Of a stretch of DNA of 31,693 nt, positions 6,999-15,197 are shown in pieces (positions within the stretch are counted from its first letter, which is position 1; every line of letters begins with the position of its first letter). The notes under the pieces were generated by a model that saw nothing but the letters and a program-made list of their open reading frames with translations, had not been told where the DNA came from and searched no databases. Origin of the DNA: an uncultured cyanobacterium (lineage in GTDB: Bacteria > Cyanobacteriota > Cyanobacteriia > PCC-6307 > Cyanobiaceae); the NCBI GenBank assembly GCA_903862155.1, contig CAIOXF010000276.1:1-31693 (forward strand). Reading direction: 5' to 3'. Made by a program: the position numbers and the translations under genes.

Positions 6999-7678
6999 TC
7001 CGCCTGTTGCTTATCGGCCAAAGCTAGGTGGCGTTGTTTCAGTCGGCTCGCCAGATCCAGCCGTTGCCACTGCTGCGCCAGCCCCTCAGCGCTGAGCGGC
7101 TGCAGCGGGGGGAGTTCCGCCAGCACCGGCACCCTGGCGATGGCCTCCAGGGTGCGCGGATTGTCGGGGTGGAGTGGGCCGTTGAGCACCAGTCCGAGCA
7201 GCGGGATGCCACGGTGCTGCAGGGCCTCCACCGAGAGCAGGGTGTGGTTCAGGGTGCCGAGGCCGCTGCGAGCCACCAACACCACGGGCAGTTGCCAGCG
7301 CTCGAGCTGATCGATCTGCAGCCAGTCGAGACGCAGGGGCACCAACAGGCCGCCGGCCGTTTCCACCACCAATGGGTCGTTGCCACGGGGAAGGTTGAGG
7401 CGATCAGCTTCGATCTGCACCCCGTCGCGCGCCGCTGCCCAATGGGGGGACGCCGGCATGGTGAGCCGGTAGGCCTCGGGTACCAGCCGCTCTGCCGGCA
7501 GGTTGAGCAGCCCCTCCACGGTGCCGGTATCGCCGCCGCAGGGATCGAGACCGCTCTGCACCGGTTTCCAGTAGCGGGCCCCCAGGCCCTGCACCAGCAG
7601 GGCGCTCACCACCGTCTTGCCCACGTCGGTGTCGGTGCCGCACACCACCAGGCGCATGGCCCATGCCGTTGTTGGCAT
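6995..7678 (-). CDS. bioD: Dethiobiotin synthetase BioD
   Basis: A 227-residue P-loop enzyme that closes the ureido ring of dethiobiotin from diaminopelargonic acid, CO2 and ATP. Seen motifs are the Walker A variant GTDTDVGKT (residues 14-22), KPVQSG for substrate binding, and ETAGGLLVPL, which corresponds to the usual EGAGG loop with one glycine replaced by threonine. The ATG at 7678 is used; a second ATG at 7657 begins right at RLVVCGTD and is possible. It lies 23 bases after bioC and overlaps the following 51-aa gene by four bases. Confidence 0.92.
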   Translation of the reverse strand: MPTTAWAMRLVVCGTDTDVGKTVVSALLVQGLGARYWKPVQSGLDPCGGDTGTVEGLLNLPAERLVPEAYRLTMPASPHWAAARDGVQIEADRLNLPRGNDPLVVETAGGLLVPLRLDWLQIDQLERWQLPVVLVARSGLGTLNHTLLSVEALQHRGIPLLGLVLNGPLHPDNPRTLEAIARVPVLAELPPLQPLSAEGLAQQWQRLDLASRLKQRHLALADKQQAE

Positions 7679-7701
7679 GACCGTAGCCAGCCCTGCTGAG
7701 A

Positions 7702-8451
7702 TCAGGGGCGCCGGCCCAGCAGCAGCAGCACCTCCCAGGTGGTGGGGCCCGGCGGCCAGTGGCGCAGCAGGCGGCGCAACTGGGCCCCGCTCAGCCTTGG
7801 GGCCTGGCTGGCATCGGCACCGATTGTGCGCATCTGGCGCAGCAGCTCCAGGCCACGGGCTTGCCGGCTGAACTTCAGCTGCTGGCAGCGCAGCAGGTCC
7901 AGTTCGTTGCTGGCCGCTGCGATGAGGGCTTCAACAGGCGGCAGGGGCAGGGCGGTGCAGGGCACGCCCGAGGTTTCCGCGGCCCGCTGCCATTGGCGGA
8001 AACTGCCGGCCACCGGCACCGCCAGGGCCAGCACACCGCCGCTGGTGAGCGCCCGACACCACTGCTTCAGCTGGCTCGCCGGATCGGTGAGCCATTGCAG
8101 GGCAAAGTTCGAGGTGAGCAGGGCTGTGCCCTGGAGCTGGGCGGGCAGGCCGCCATTGAGATCCCACGCCAGCTGGCGGTGGACCAGGGGGTTGCGGGCC
8201 AGCAGGGCCGGGGTGAGATCCAGCTGCAGTGGCTCACGGGCATGGAGCTCGGGCGTGAGCGCCGCCATGGCCTGGGCGACCGTGCCGCTGCCGGCCCCCA
8301 GATCGGCGCAGGGGCCTGCCGGCAGGGGCAGGTGTTGGAGCTGGCGCACGAGGCGCCAGGCCACGGCCCGCTGGAGCACCGCTGCTTCGGCGTAGCGGGC
8401 GGCGCCGCGCCCAAAGCGCGCTTCCACCTGACGGCTGAAGCCATCGCTCAT
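7702..8451 (-). CDS. bioC: Malonyl-ACP O-methyltransferase BioC
   Basis: A 249-residue class I SAM methyltransferase. It opens with the BioC-type pattern of FSRQVEARFGRGAARYAEAA, followed by the glycine-rich SAM loop ADLGAGSGTVAQAM and a SNFALQWLTDP block that is characteristic of BioC. BioC methylates malonyl-ACP so that the fatty acid synthase can build the pimeloyl chain. The gene overlaps bioK upstream by four bases (ATGA, 8448-8451) and is followed by bioD. The operon context makes the assignment firm despite the general methyltransferase fold. Confidence 0.88.
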   Translation of the reverse strand: MSDGFSRQVEARFGRGAARYAEAAVLQRAVAWRLVRQLQHLPLPAGPCADLGAGSGTVAQAMAALTPELHAREPLQLDLTPALLARNPLVHRQLAWDLNGGLPAQLQGTALLTSNFALQWLTDPASQLKQWCRALTSGGVLALAVPVAGSFRQWQRAAETSGVPCTALPLPPVEALIAAASNELDLLRCQQLKFSRQARGLELLRQMRTIGADASQAPRLSGAQLRRLLRHWPPGPTTWEVLLLLGRRP

Positions 8452-9134
8452 GCCAGCTCGCCCAGCCAGCCCATCAGGATGGGGATCAGGCTCATGTTCA
8501 GCAGGCAGTGGCCCGCGCTCGCCAGGTGCAGCAGATCGGCCTGGGGCAGCGCCTGGCGCAGCTGCTGGCGCGCCTGGGGCACCACGATCTGGTCTTGCCC
8601 GGCTTCCACAATCAAAACCCGGGCGCTTGCCGGAAAGCCCTCAGGCAGCCCGCTGGTGTTGCCCAGCAGCTCCAGATCGGCCCGCAGCAGCGTCCGCCCG
8701 GCCTCCGGCACTGGCTGATCGCCAATGCCCAGGGTGGCCGGATCGGCGGGGGTGGGTTCGGCGGCCCGGCTGAGAAAGTCTCGGAGCATGGCGTCGGCCC
8801 CAGTCCCCTCCAGGGCCTGGGCCATGCCCGTTAGGGCGGTGCGCAACCGCCGGCCCGCAGCGCCATCCGGCACGAACTGACCGAAGGTGGCCAGCAGGAT
8901 CAGCCCATCGGCCTGGCGCAGCAGCTCTGCTGGCACCAGGTGCAGGCCGAGCGAGTGCACCACCAGCACCCGCTGCCCCGTGCCGTCCCAGTTCGGCATG
9001 GCGGGCGGCAGGCCGCCGTAGCCCCGTTCGCCATTGCTCCAGCTCCAGCCTTGGCGGTTGGCGGCGGCGGCGAAGGGGGCCCAGCCGCGCTGGTCGCCGG
9101 CCCAGCCGTGCATCGCGATCAGCTGCAGGGTCAT
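8448..9134 (-). CDS. bioK: Pimeloyl-ACP methyl ester carboxylesterase, BioK type
   Basis: A 228-residue alpha/beta hydrolase. The oxyanion region is MHGWAGDQRGW near the N-terminus. The nucleophile is Ser61 in VVHSLGLH, an elbow lacking the first glycine of the standard GxSxG. Asp181 (AGQDQIVV) and His209 (SAGHCLL) complete the triad. The gene sits between bioF and bioC with four-base overlaps at both ends. In picocyanobacteria this position is known to be occupied by BioK, which removes the methyl group from pimeloyl-ACP methyl ester and ends chain building. I assign BioK from context and family; the sequence alone shows only a hydrolase. Confidence 0.78.
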   Translation of the reverse strand: MTLQLIAMHGWAGDQRGWAPFAAAANRQGWSWSNGERGYGGLPPAMPNWDGTGQRVLVVHSLGLHLVPAELLRQADGLILLATFGQFVPDGAAGRRLRTALTGMAQALEGTGADAMLRDFLSRAAEPTPADPATLGIGDQPVPEAGRTLLRADLELLGNTSGLPEGFPASARVLIVEAGQDQIVVPQARQQLRQALPQADLLHLASAGHCLLNMSLIPILMGWLGELA

Positions 9135-10366
9135 GGCGTGGTGGGGGCAGGCCCGAGGGCATCGAGCAAGCGTGGCAGCGTGCCGGCGGGCAGGTCGCGC
9201 CGCAGCACCAGCCGCAGCCGCGCCTGGCCCTCGGGAACGGTGGGCGGCCGGATCGCCACCGCCAGCAGGCCTGCCGCTTCCAGCTGGGCTTGCAGCTCCA
9301 GGGCCCGCTGATCGCTGCCCACCAGCAGCGGCAGGATCGGCCCCTCGCCGGGCGGCCGGGGCCAGCCGGCCGCCTCCAGCCCGTCGCGCCAGCGCCGGGC
9401 CCGCTGCAGCAGTGCGGCGCCGGCGGCCTCACCGCGGGCTTCGGTGGTTTCCAGCCAATCCAGGGACGCCAGGGCTCCGGCCGCCAGGGGCGGGGCCAGG
9501 GCCGTGGTGTAGCGGAAGGGGCCGCTGCTTTGCAGCAGCCACTCCATCACCAGGGCATCGCCGGCCAGGAAGGCGCCGCCGCTGCCGAAGGCCTTGCCGA
9601 AGGTGCCGCTGATCAGCGCGATCGCCCCGTTGCCGGGGCCCTCCAGCCCCCAGGCCAGGCCGCGGCCGCCGGGGCCCAGCACCCCGAGCGCATGGGCCTC
9701 ATCCAGCAGCAGGGCCGCGCCGTGCCTGGAGCAGCACGCTGCCAGGACCCCCACATCGGGGCTGGTGCCCTCCATCGAGAACAGGCTCTCGCTGAGCACC
9801 AGTAGCCGGCGCTTCTCGTTGTGGGCCCGGGCTGCCTGGAGGCGTTGCTCCAGATCGTTGATGTCGTTGTGGGCGAAGCGCTCCAGCCGCGCTCCGCTGG
9901 CTTTCACCCCGGCCAGCAGGGAGTGGTGAATCAGCCGGTCGGCCAGCACCAGGGTGTGGCGGTTGGCCAGGGCTCCCACCGCGGCCAGGTTGGCCTGGAA
10001 GCCGCTGGGGAACAGCAGCACCCGCTCGCGCCCCAGCCAGGTGGCCAGCCGCTGCTCCAGCTGCCGGTGCACCGGCCGGCTGCCGCTCACCAGCCGCGAG
10101 GCGCCTGCCCCCACGCCGCTGCGCTGCAGTTCCTCGGCCGCGGCGGCTTGCACCTCCGGGTGGCGGCTCAGGCCCAGGTAGTCGTTGCTGGCCAGATCGA
10201 GCAGTGGGGGCGTGTCTCCTTGCCCATCCGGTAGCAATTGAGCCCCGGCGCCATGGGTCAGCACCCTTAGTTGCCGCCGCCGCTCCAGGGGCAGGGCGTC
10301 TAACTGCCGCTTCAGGGCCTCACGCCAGGTGCTGCTTGCTGTGCTGCCGGAATCGGGCAACGCCAC
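9131..10366 (-). CDS. bioF: 8-amino-7-oxononanoate synthase BioF
   Basis: A PLP enzyme of the alpha-oxoamine synthase family that condenses pimeloyl-ACP with alanine, the first ring-assembly step of biotin synthesis. Motifs are LDLASNDYLGLSRHP near the N-terminus, LDEAHALGVLG with the cofactor aspartate Asp222, and SGTFGKAFGSGGAF with the PLP lysine Lys258. The frame is open far upstream as an antisense shadow of the helicase, so the start must be chosen. No ATG lies near, and the GTG at 10366 gives 411 residues and begins shortly before the first conserved helix. A TTG at 10396 is an alternative. It is the first gene of the bioF-bioK-bioC-bioD operon and overlaps bioK by four bases. Confidence 0.88.
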   Translation of the reverse strand: MALPDSGSTASSTWREALKRQLDALPLERRRQLRVLTHGAGAQLLPDGQGDTPPLLDLASNDYLGLSRHPEVQAAAAEELQRSGVGAGASRLVSGSRPVHRQLEQRLATWLGRERVLLFPSGFQANLAAVGALANRHTLVLADRLIHHSLLAGVKASGARLERFAHNDINDLEQRLQAARAHNEKRRLLVLSESLFSMEGTSPDVGVLAACCSRHGAALLLDEAHALGVLGPGGRGLAWGLEGPGNGAIALISGTFGKAFGSGGAFLAGDALVMEWLLQSSGPFRYTTALAPPLAAGALASLDWLETTEARGEAAGAALLQRARRWRDGLEAAGWPRPPGEGPILPLLVGSDQRALELQAQLEAAGLLAVAIRPPTVPEGQARLRLVLRRDLPAGTLPRLLDALGPAPTTP

Positions 10367-10409
10367 CGTGCCTGCGGGCGCCTGGAACTCTTCCAAGTGT
10401 GCGCGCCCA

Positions 10410-10415
10410 TAGGAT
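10410..10415 (+). promoter_or_regulatory. Possible -10 element (TAGGAT) in the divergent bioF/helicase gap
   Basis: The gap between the bioF start and the helicase GTG holds CCCATAGGAT (10406-10415). Read forward it offers TAGGAT as a -10 for the helicase; read in reverse it offers TATGGG just upstream of bioF. If both are used, the two promoters overlap and would compete. No -35 was convincing. Confidence 0.28.
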
Positions 10416-10489
10416 GGCCATACGCCTAAGGGATCCGAGCGATCAGCGCGACTGCTCCGGCCAGCCACCCCTCCGACCCGCCTGCCGGG

Positions 10490-13255
10490 GTGGTGCCGCC
10501 GTTGGCGGAGCTGTTTCCGTTTCCGCTGGATCCCTTCCAGCTTGATGCGATCGATGCCCTGAACCAGGGCCACTCGGTGGTGGTGAGTGCACCCACCGGC
10601 AGTGGCAAAACCCTGGTGGGCGAGTACGCCATTCACCGCGCCCTGGCCCATGGGCGCAAGGTGTTTTACACAACCCCGCTCAAGGCGCTCTCCAACCAGA
10701 AACTCCGCGATTTCCGCGACCAGTTCGGCCACGAGAGGGTGGGCCTGCTCACCGGTGATCTGAGCCTCAACCGCGAGGCCCAGGTGGTGGTGATGACCAC
10801 CGAGATCTTCCGCAACATGCTCTACGCGGAGATCGACCACCCCGATAACGATCCCCTCGCCGATGTGGAGGCGGTGGTGCTCGATGAGTGCCACTACATG
10901 AACGATTCCCAGCGGGGCACCGTGTGGGAGGAATCGATCATTCACTGCCCGCCGCCTGTGCAGTTGGTGGCGCTGTCGGCCACGGTGGCCAATGCCGGGC
11001 AGCTCACCGACTGGATTGCCAAAGTGCATGGCCCAACCCGGCTGGTGCACAGCAACTTCCGGCCAGTGCCGCTGGCCTTCAGCTTCTGCAGTGCCAAGGG
11101 GCTCCATCCCCTGCTCAACGACGAGGGCACGGGGCTGCATCCCAACTGCAAGGTGTGGCGCCCTCCCAAAACCACCCGGCGTAAGGGTCCGAAAACGCCG
11201 AAGCCGCCCCAGCCGGAGGCAGCGCCGCTGCCGTTCGTGGTGGCGCAGATGGCGGAGCGCGACATGCTGCCCGCGATCTATTTCATCTTCAGCCGCCGTG
11301 GCTGCGACAAGGGCGTCCGCGATCTGGGCAAGGTGTGCCTCGTCACGCCCCAGGAGCAGGCGCGGATCAAGGCGCGGCTGGATGCCTTCATCGCCACCAC
11401 GCCGGAGGCAGTGCGCGAAGGCCATGCCGAACCGCTCTTGCGCGGTATCGCTGCCCATCACGCCGGGGTGCTGCCGGCCTGGAAGGAACTGATTGAGGAG
11501 CTGTTCCAGCAGGGGCTGATCAAGGTGGTGTTCGCCACCGAAACCCTCGCCGCTGGCATCAACATGCCGGCCCGCACCACGGTGATCTCGGCGCTCTCCA
11601 AACGCACTGAGCGGGGCCACAGGCCGCTGATGGGCAGCGAGTTTCTGCAGATGGCCGGCCGGGCCGGTCGCCGCGGGCTCGATTCCCAGGGCTACGTGGT
11701 GACGGTCCAGAGCCGCTTTGAGGGAGTGCGCGAGGCGGGCCAGCTGGCCACCGCGCCGGCCGATCCGCTGGTGAGCCAGTTCACCCCCAGCTACGGCATG
11801 GTTCTCAACCTGCTGCAGCGCTACGACCTGACCAAGGCCCGGGAGCTGGTGGAGCGCAGCTTCGGCCGCTATCTCGCCACCCTCGATCTGGCCGACGACG
11901 AGGCCCGCATCGCGGAGCTGCAAGCCCAGCTCGATGTGCTGGAAGACGGCTCGGGCGATGTCCCCTGGGAAGACTTCGAAGACTATGAAAAGCAGCGCGA
12001 GCGGCTGCGCGAGGACCGGCGCCTGCTGCGCATCCTGCAGTCGCAGGCGGAGGAAACCCTCGCCCACGAGCTCACCCTTGCCCTGCAGTTCTCCAGCGAA
12101 GGCACCCTGGTGAGCCTCAAGGCTCCCCAGCTCCGTGGCGGCGTGACGCCGGCGGTGATCGTGGAGAAGGTGCAAGGGCCGGGTCAGTTCCCGCTGCTGC
12201 TCTGCCTCACCGACGAGAACGTGTGGATCGTGCTGCCCTGCAGTGCGGTGGTGAGCCTGCATGCCGAGCTGAGCTGCCTGCAGGTGAGCCAGGTGGATCC
12301 TCCCGAGCTGCACCGGGTGGGTGAACTGCGCCACGGCGATCAGGCCAGCGGCGGTCTGGCCCTGGCCGTGGCCCACATGGCCCGCCGCCACGACATGCAC
12401 ACCCCCCAGTACGACCTGGCCGGGGAGGTGCTGGCCCAGGCCGGGCTGGTGCGCCATCTGGAGGAGGAGCTTGAGCTGCACCCCGCCCATCGCTGGGGCG
12501 ATCGCAAGCAGCTCAAGAAACACCGCCGCCGGATGGAGGAGCTGCAGCTGGACATCGAAGAGCGCCAGCGGTTGCTCCACTTCCGGGCTAATCGCCACTG
12601 GGACACGTTCCTGGCGCTGATCGATGTACTGCGCCACTTCGGTGCCCTAGCCGGTGCCGAAGGGCTCGAGCCCACGGAGGTGGGCCGCACTGTGGCGGCC
12701 CTGCGCGGCGACAACGAGCTCTGGCTGGGCCTGGCCCTGATGAGCGGCCACCTCGATGCGCTGGATCCGGCCGAGCTCGCGGCCGTGCTCGAAGCCATCT
12801 CCACCGAAGTGAATCGCCCCGATCTGTGGTGTGCCTTCCCGCCGCCGCCGGTGGTGGAAGAAGCCATGCACGATCTGCGCGGCCTGCGCCGCGAGCTGGG
12901 GCGCCAGCAGGAGCGGGCCAAGGTGGCCTTCCCGATCTGGTGGGAGCCCGAGCTCACCGGCCTGGTGCATGCCTGGGCCAAGGGGGCCAGCTGGAGCGAC
13001 GTGATCGCCGCCACCTCCCTGGATGAGGGCGATGTGGTGCGGGTGCTGCGCCGCACCGTGGATCTGCTGGCTCAGATTCCCTATTGCGAATTGGTGACCC
13101 AGCAGCTGCGCGACAACGCCCGTCGCGCCCTCAAGGCGATCAACCGCTTCCCGGTGTGCGAGCTGGAGGATCTGCTGCCCACGGGGATGGTGGATTCCGC
13201 TGCTACCGAGCGTCCTGTGACGTTCGCCAGCCCCCACAGCGAGCTTGAGGGCTGA
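10490..13255 (+). CDS. Ski2/Mtr4-type DEAD/DEAH-box RNA helicase
   Basis: A 921-residue superfamily 2 helicase. The N-terminal PFPLDPFQLDAIDAL is a Q-like motif, followed by Walker A SAPTGSGKT (33-41), TTPLKALSNQ (motif Ia), TGD at 88-90, DECHYMND (motif II, 132-139), SATVAN (motif III, 163-168), ATETLAAGINMP (motif V, about 349-360) and QMAGRAGRRG (motif VI, 387-396). The C-terminal 400 residues match the Ski2-like helical region, including a DSHCT-type end. Eukaryotic relatives feed RNA to the exosome, and the plant plastid relative ISE2 acts in chloroplast RNA metabolism. A basic proline-rich insert at about 222-245 is unusual. The GTG at 10490 is the first normal start after an in-frame stop at 10427. 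Confidence 0.9.
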   Translation: MVPPLAELFPFPLDPFQLDAIDALNQGHSVVVSAPTGSGKTLVGEYAIHRALAHGRKVFYTTPLKALSNQKLRDFRDQFGHERVGLLTGDLSLNREAQVVVMTTEIFRNMLYAEIDHPDNDPLADVEAVVLDECHYMNDSQRGTVWEESIIHCPPPVQLVALSATVANAGQLTDWIAKVHGPTRLVHSNFRPVPLAFSFCSAKGLHPLLNDEGTGLHPNCKVWRPPKTTRRKGPKTPKPPQPEAAPLPFVVAQMAERDMLPAIYFIFSRRGCDKGVRDLGKVCLVTPQEQARIKARLDAFIATTPEAVREGHAEPLLRGIAAHHAGVLPAWKELIEELFQQGLIKVVFATETLAAGINMPARTTVISALSKRTERGHRPLMGSEFLQMAGRAGRRGLDSQGYVVTVQSRFEGVREAGQLATAPADPLVSQFTPSYGMVLNLLQRYDLTKARELVERSFGRYLATLDLADDEARIAELQAQLDVLEDGSGDVPWEDFEDYEKQRERLREDRRLLRILQSQAEETLAHELTLALQFSSEGTLVSLKAPQLRGGVTPAVIVEKVQGPGQFPLLLCLTDENVWIVLPCSAVVSLHAELSCLQVSQVDPPELHRVGELRHGDQASGGLALAVAHMARRHDMHTPQYDLAGEVLAQAGLVRHLEEELELHPAHRWGDRKQLKKHRRRMEELQLDIEERQRLLHFRANRHWDTFLALIDVLRHFGALAGAEGLEPTEVGRTVAALRGDNELWLGLALMSGHLDALDPAELAAVLEAISTEVNRPDLWCAFPPPPVVEEAMHDLRGLRRELGRQQERAKVAFPIWWEPELTGLVHAWAKGASWSDVIAATSLDEGDVVRVLRRTVDLLAQIPYCELVTQQLRDNARRALKAINRFPVCELEDLLPTGMVDSAATERPVTFASPHSELEG

Positions 13256-13270
13256 TCCCCGAGAACCCGG

Positions 13271-13366
13271 TCAGTTCCTGGGCCGCAAGACCAGCCACAC
13301 CACCAGCAGCAGGCCGGTGGTGCTCCCGATCACGTAGAGCCAGTCGGCGTAGGGCGTCCAGGGCAT
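13271..13366 (-). CDS. Mini membrane protein coupled to purB (31 aa)
   Basis: A 31-residue frame beginning MPWTPYADWLYVIGSTTGLL, with a single hydrophobic helix ending in a basic tail (WLVLRPRN). Its ATG shares one base with the purB stop codon (TGATG on the reverse strand), so it would be translated by re-initiation after purB. Size and layout resemble the one-helix subunits of photosynthetic complexes, but it does not match PetN, PetL, PetM or PsbT as I recall them. It ends 15 bases from the convergent helicase gene. I judge it likely real; the function is unknown. Confidence 0.55.
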   Translation of the reverse strand: MPWTPYADWLYVIGSTTGLLLVVWLVLRPRN

Positions 13367-14661
13367 CAGATGCCCAGACGCTCCCAGATCACGCCGAGGT
13401 TGGCCTGGTGCAGGTCGGTGGAGAAGCACTCCGCCAGCTGTTCAGCGCTGAGGCGGCTGGTCACGTCGCTATCAGCCTCCAGGTTGGCGCGGAAGTTGCC
13501 GCCCTCGGTGTTCCAGGCGGTGTGGGCGTTGCGCTGCACGATCCGGTAGGCGTCTTCGCGGCTGATGCCGCTGTCCACCAGGGTCAGCAGCACCCGCTGG
13601 CTGAACACCACCCCGCCGTACACGTTCATGTTGCGGGCCATGTTGTCGGGGTAAACCCCCAGGCCCTGCACCACCGAGGTCATCTCCCGCAGCATGAAGT
13701 GCAGGGTCACCGAGCAGTCGGGCAGCATCATCCGCTCCACCGAGCTGTGGCTGATGTCGCGCTCATGCCAGAGGGCGCAGTTCTCAAGCGCCGCCACCAC
13801 ATAGCTGCGCAGCACCCGGGCCAGGCCGCTGATGCGCTCGCTGCGGATCGGGTTGCGCTTGTGGGGCATGGCCGAGCTGCCCTTCTGGCCCTTGGCGAAG
13901 TTCTCCTCCACCTCGAGCACATCGGTGCGCTGCAGGTTGCGGATCTCGGTGGAGAAGCGCTCGAGGGCTGCGCCCACCAGCGCCAGCGTTTGGATGTATT
14001 CGGCGTGGCGATCGCGGGAGATCACCTGGGTGCTGGCGGTGTCGGGCACCAGGCCGAGCTTGGCGCAGGCAATCTCTTCCACCCGCGGATCGGTGTTGGC
14101 GTAGGTGCCCATCGCCCCGCTGATCTGGCCCACGCTCACCGCGGTTTCCAGGCGCTCCAGGCGCTCCTGATTGCGCACCACTTCCGCCAGCCAGCCGGCC
14201 ACCTTGAAGCCGAAGGTGATCGGTTCGCCGTGGATCGCGTGGCTGCGGCCGATCATCACGGTGCCCTTGTGGGCCCGGGCCAGGTCCCGCAGCGCCTCAG
14301 CCAGCTTGTCGAGTTCGGTGCGCAGCAGCTGTACCGACGCCTTCATCTGCAGGGCCACGCCCGTGTCCAGCACGTCGGAGCTGGTCATGCCCACATGGAT
14401 GTAGCGGCCCGCATCACCCACGTGCTCGTTCACGTTGGTGAGGAACGCGATCACGTCGTGACGCACCTCCGCCTCGATCTCGAGGATGCGCTCCACCGAG
14501 AAGGCAGCTTTTTCCTTGATCGTGGCGACAGCTTCGGCGGGCACACGGCCCAGCTCGCAGTTGGCTTCGGTGGCGGCGATCTCCACATCCAGCCAGCTCT
14601 GGAACTTGGCTTCCTCGCTCCAGATGGCGCCCATCTCGGGCAGGGTGTAACGCTCGATCAA
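13366..14661 (-). CDS. purB: Adenylosuccinate lyase PurB
   Basis: A 431-residue member of the fumarase/aspartase superfamily that removes fumarate from SAICAR and adenylosuccinate in purine synthesis. The superfamily signature GSSAMPHKRNP lies at residues 261-271 with the catalytic serine loop; the general acid/base histidine is His141 in GRSHAIHGEP. MTSSDVLDT (92-100) is also conserved. The frame is open to 14907, but the family N-terminus IERYTLPEMGAIWSEEAKF begins directly after a TTG at 14661, and no ATG is close, so TTG is the likely start. An inverted repeat lies 39 bases upstream of this start. Confidence 0.93.
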   Translation of the reverse strand: MIERYTLPEMGAIWSEEAKFQSWLDVEIAATEANCELGRVPAEAVATIKEKAAFSVERILEIEAEVRHDVIAFLTNVNEHVGDAGRYIHVGMTSSDVLDTGVALQMKASVQLLRTELDKLAEALRDLARAHKGTVMIGRSHAIHGEPITFGFKVAGWLAEVVRNQERLERLETAVSVGQISGAMGTYANTDPRVEEIACAKLGLVPDTASTQVISRDRHAEYIQTLALVGAALERFSTEIRNLQRTDVLEVEENFAKGQKGSSAMPHKRNPIRSERISGLARVLRSYVVAALENCALWHERDISHSSVERMMLPDCSVTLHFMLREMTSVVQGLGVYPDNMARNMNVYGGVVFSQRVLLTLVDSGISREDAYRIVQRNAHTAWNTEGGNFRANLEADSDVTSRLSAEQLAECFSTDLHQANLGVIWERLGI

Positions 14662-14699
14662 GGCCGCCGTGGGCTCACTTCCCAACCAATGTATGGGTC

Positions 14700-14771
14700 G
14701 CCCGCGCGAGCTCCTGATCGGGGCTCGCCGGCGGGGCCGGGTAGAGCGCCCGATCAGGAGCTCGCGCGGGC
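14700..14771. repeat. Perfect 23-bp inverted repeat with 26-nt loop
   Basis: The left arm (14700-14722) and right arm (14749-14771) are exact reverse complements. Each arm contains GCGCGAGCTCCTGATCGGG or its complement, so the RNA could form a very stable 23-bp stem, extendable into the loop by GCTC/GAGC pairing with one bulge. It lies between the small gene at 14814-15029 and purB, both reverse. There is no T-run on either side, so it is not a textbook terminator. It could be an mRNA stabiliser or processing site, a structured leader for purB, or a dispersed palindromic repeat. Confidence 0.85.
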
Positions 14772-14813
14772 TTGGCGGTGAAGGGGGTTGATGGGTGACC
14801 GCTGGGCTGGGGG

Positions 14814-15029
14814 CTAAGCGGCGGAGGTGAGGTGGCGGTGTTCCACTTCCCACTGCACCAGCGGGCCCCAGGTTTGTTGGCGCACCCAGCAGCGGCCGCC
14901 GCGGCACTGGATCAACTGGAACGGGGGCAGGTCGGAGGGCTGGTTGCGCAGTTTCACGAAGCTGCCCGGGCGGAGTAGTTCCACCACCCGCTCGGCGGAG
15001 CTGGTTGGGTGCAGGTTGCGTGGGGGCAT
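14814..15029 (-). CDS. Small conserved-type hypothetical protein (71 aa)
   Basis: A 71-residue frame starting MPPRNLHPTSSAERVVELLR. The core (GSFVKLRNQPSDLPPFQLIQ, then CRGGRCWVRQQTWGPLVQWEVE) looks like a small beta-rich domain with two cysteines and several tryptophans, similar in style to short cyanobacterial conserved proteins with an SH3-like fold. It is read toward purB, and the inverted repeat follows it. No specific family is recognised, and a nucleic-acid or protein-binding role is only a guess. Confidence 0.6.
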   Translation of the reverse strand: MPPRNLHPTSSAERVVELLRPGSFVKLRNQPSDLPPFQLIQCRGGRCWVRQQTWGPLVQWEVEHRHLTSAA

Positions 15030-15197
15030 CGCGCCGCCTGGAGGAAGCTGGAGAAATCCTCCGGCGCTTTGTTCACCCAGCCCCCGTTGCTCGGAATCTG
15101 TTCCGTTTCCTGTGCGGTTCAGTAACAGCCCGTTCGCCAGAGTGCAGCTGGATCAGAGCTCCTTTGGCTTCAGCCCCTCGCCCCTACGACGTTTCCT

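Noticed and set aside
10397..12637. Very long open frame on the reverse strand (over 700 codons) across the helicase
   Set aside because: It is antisense to a helicase with all motifs intact. Its translation is His/Gly/Leu-rich without domains, and it merely joins the bioF frame. High GC content removes stop codons in this antisense frame.
13408..14781. 457-codon forward frame opposite purB
   Set aside because: It is the mirror of the purB coding frame, histidine- and alanine-rich, and has no recognisable motif.
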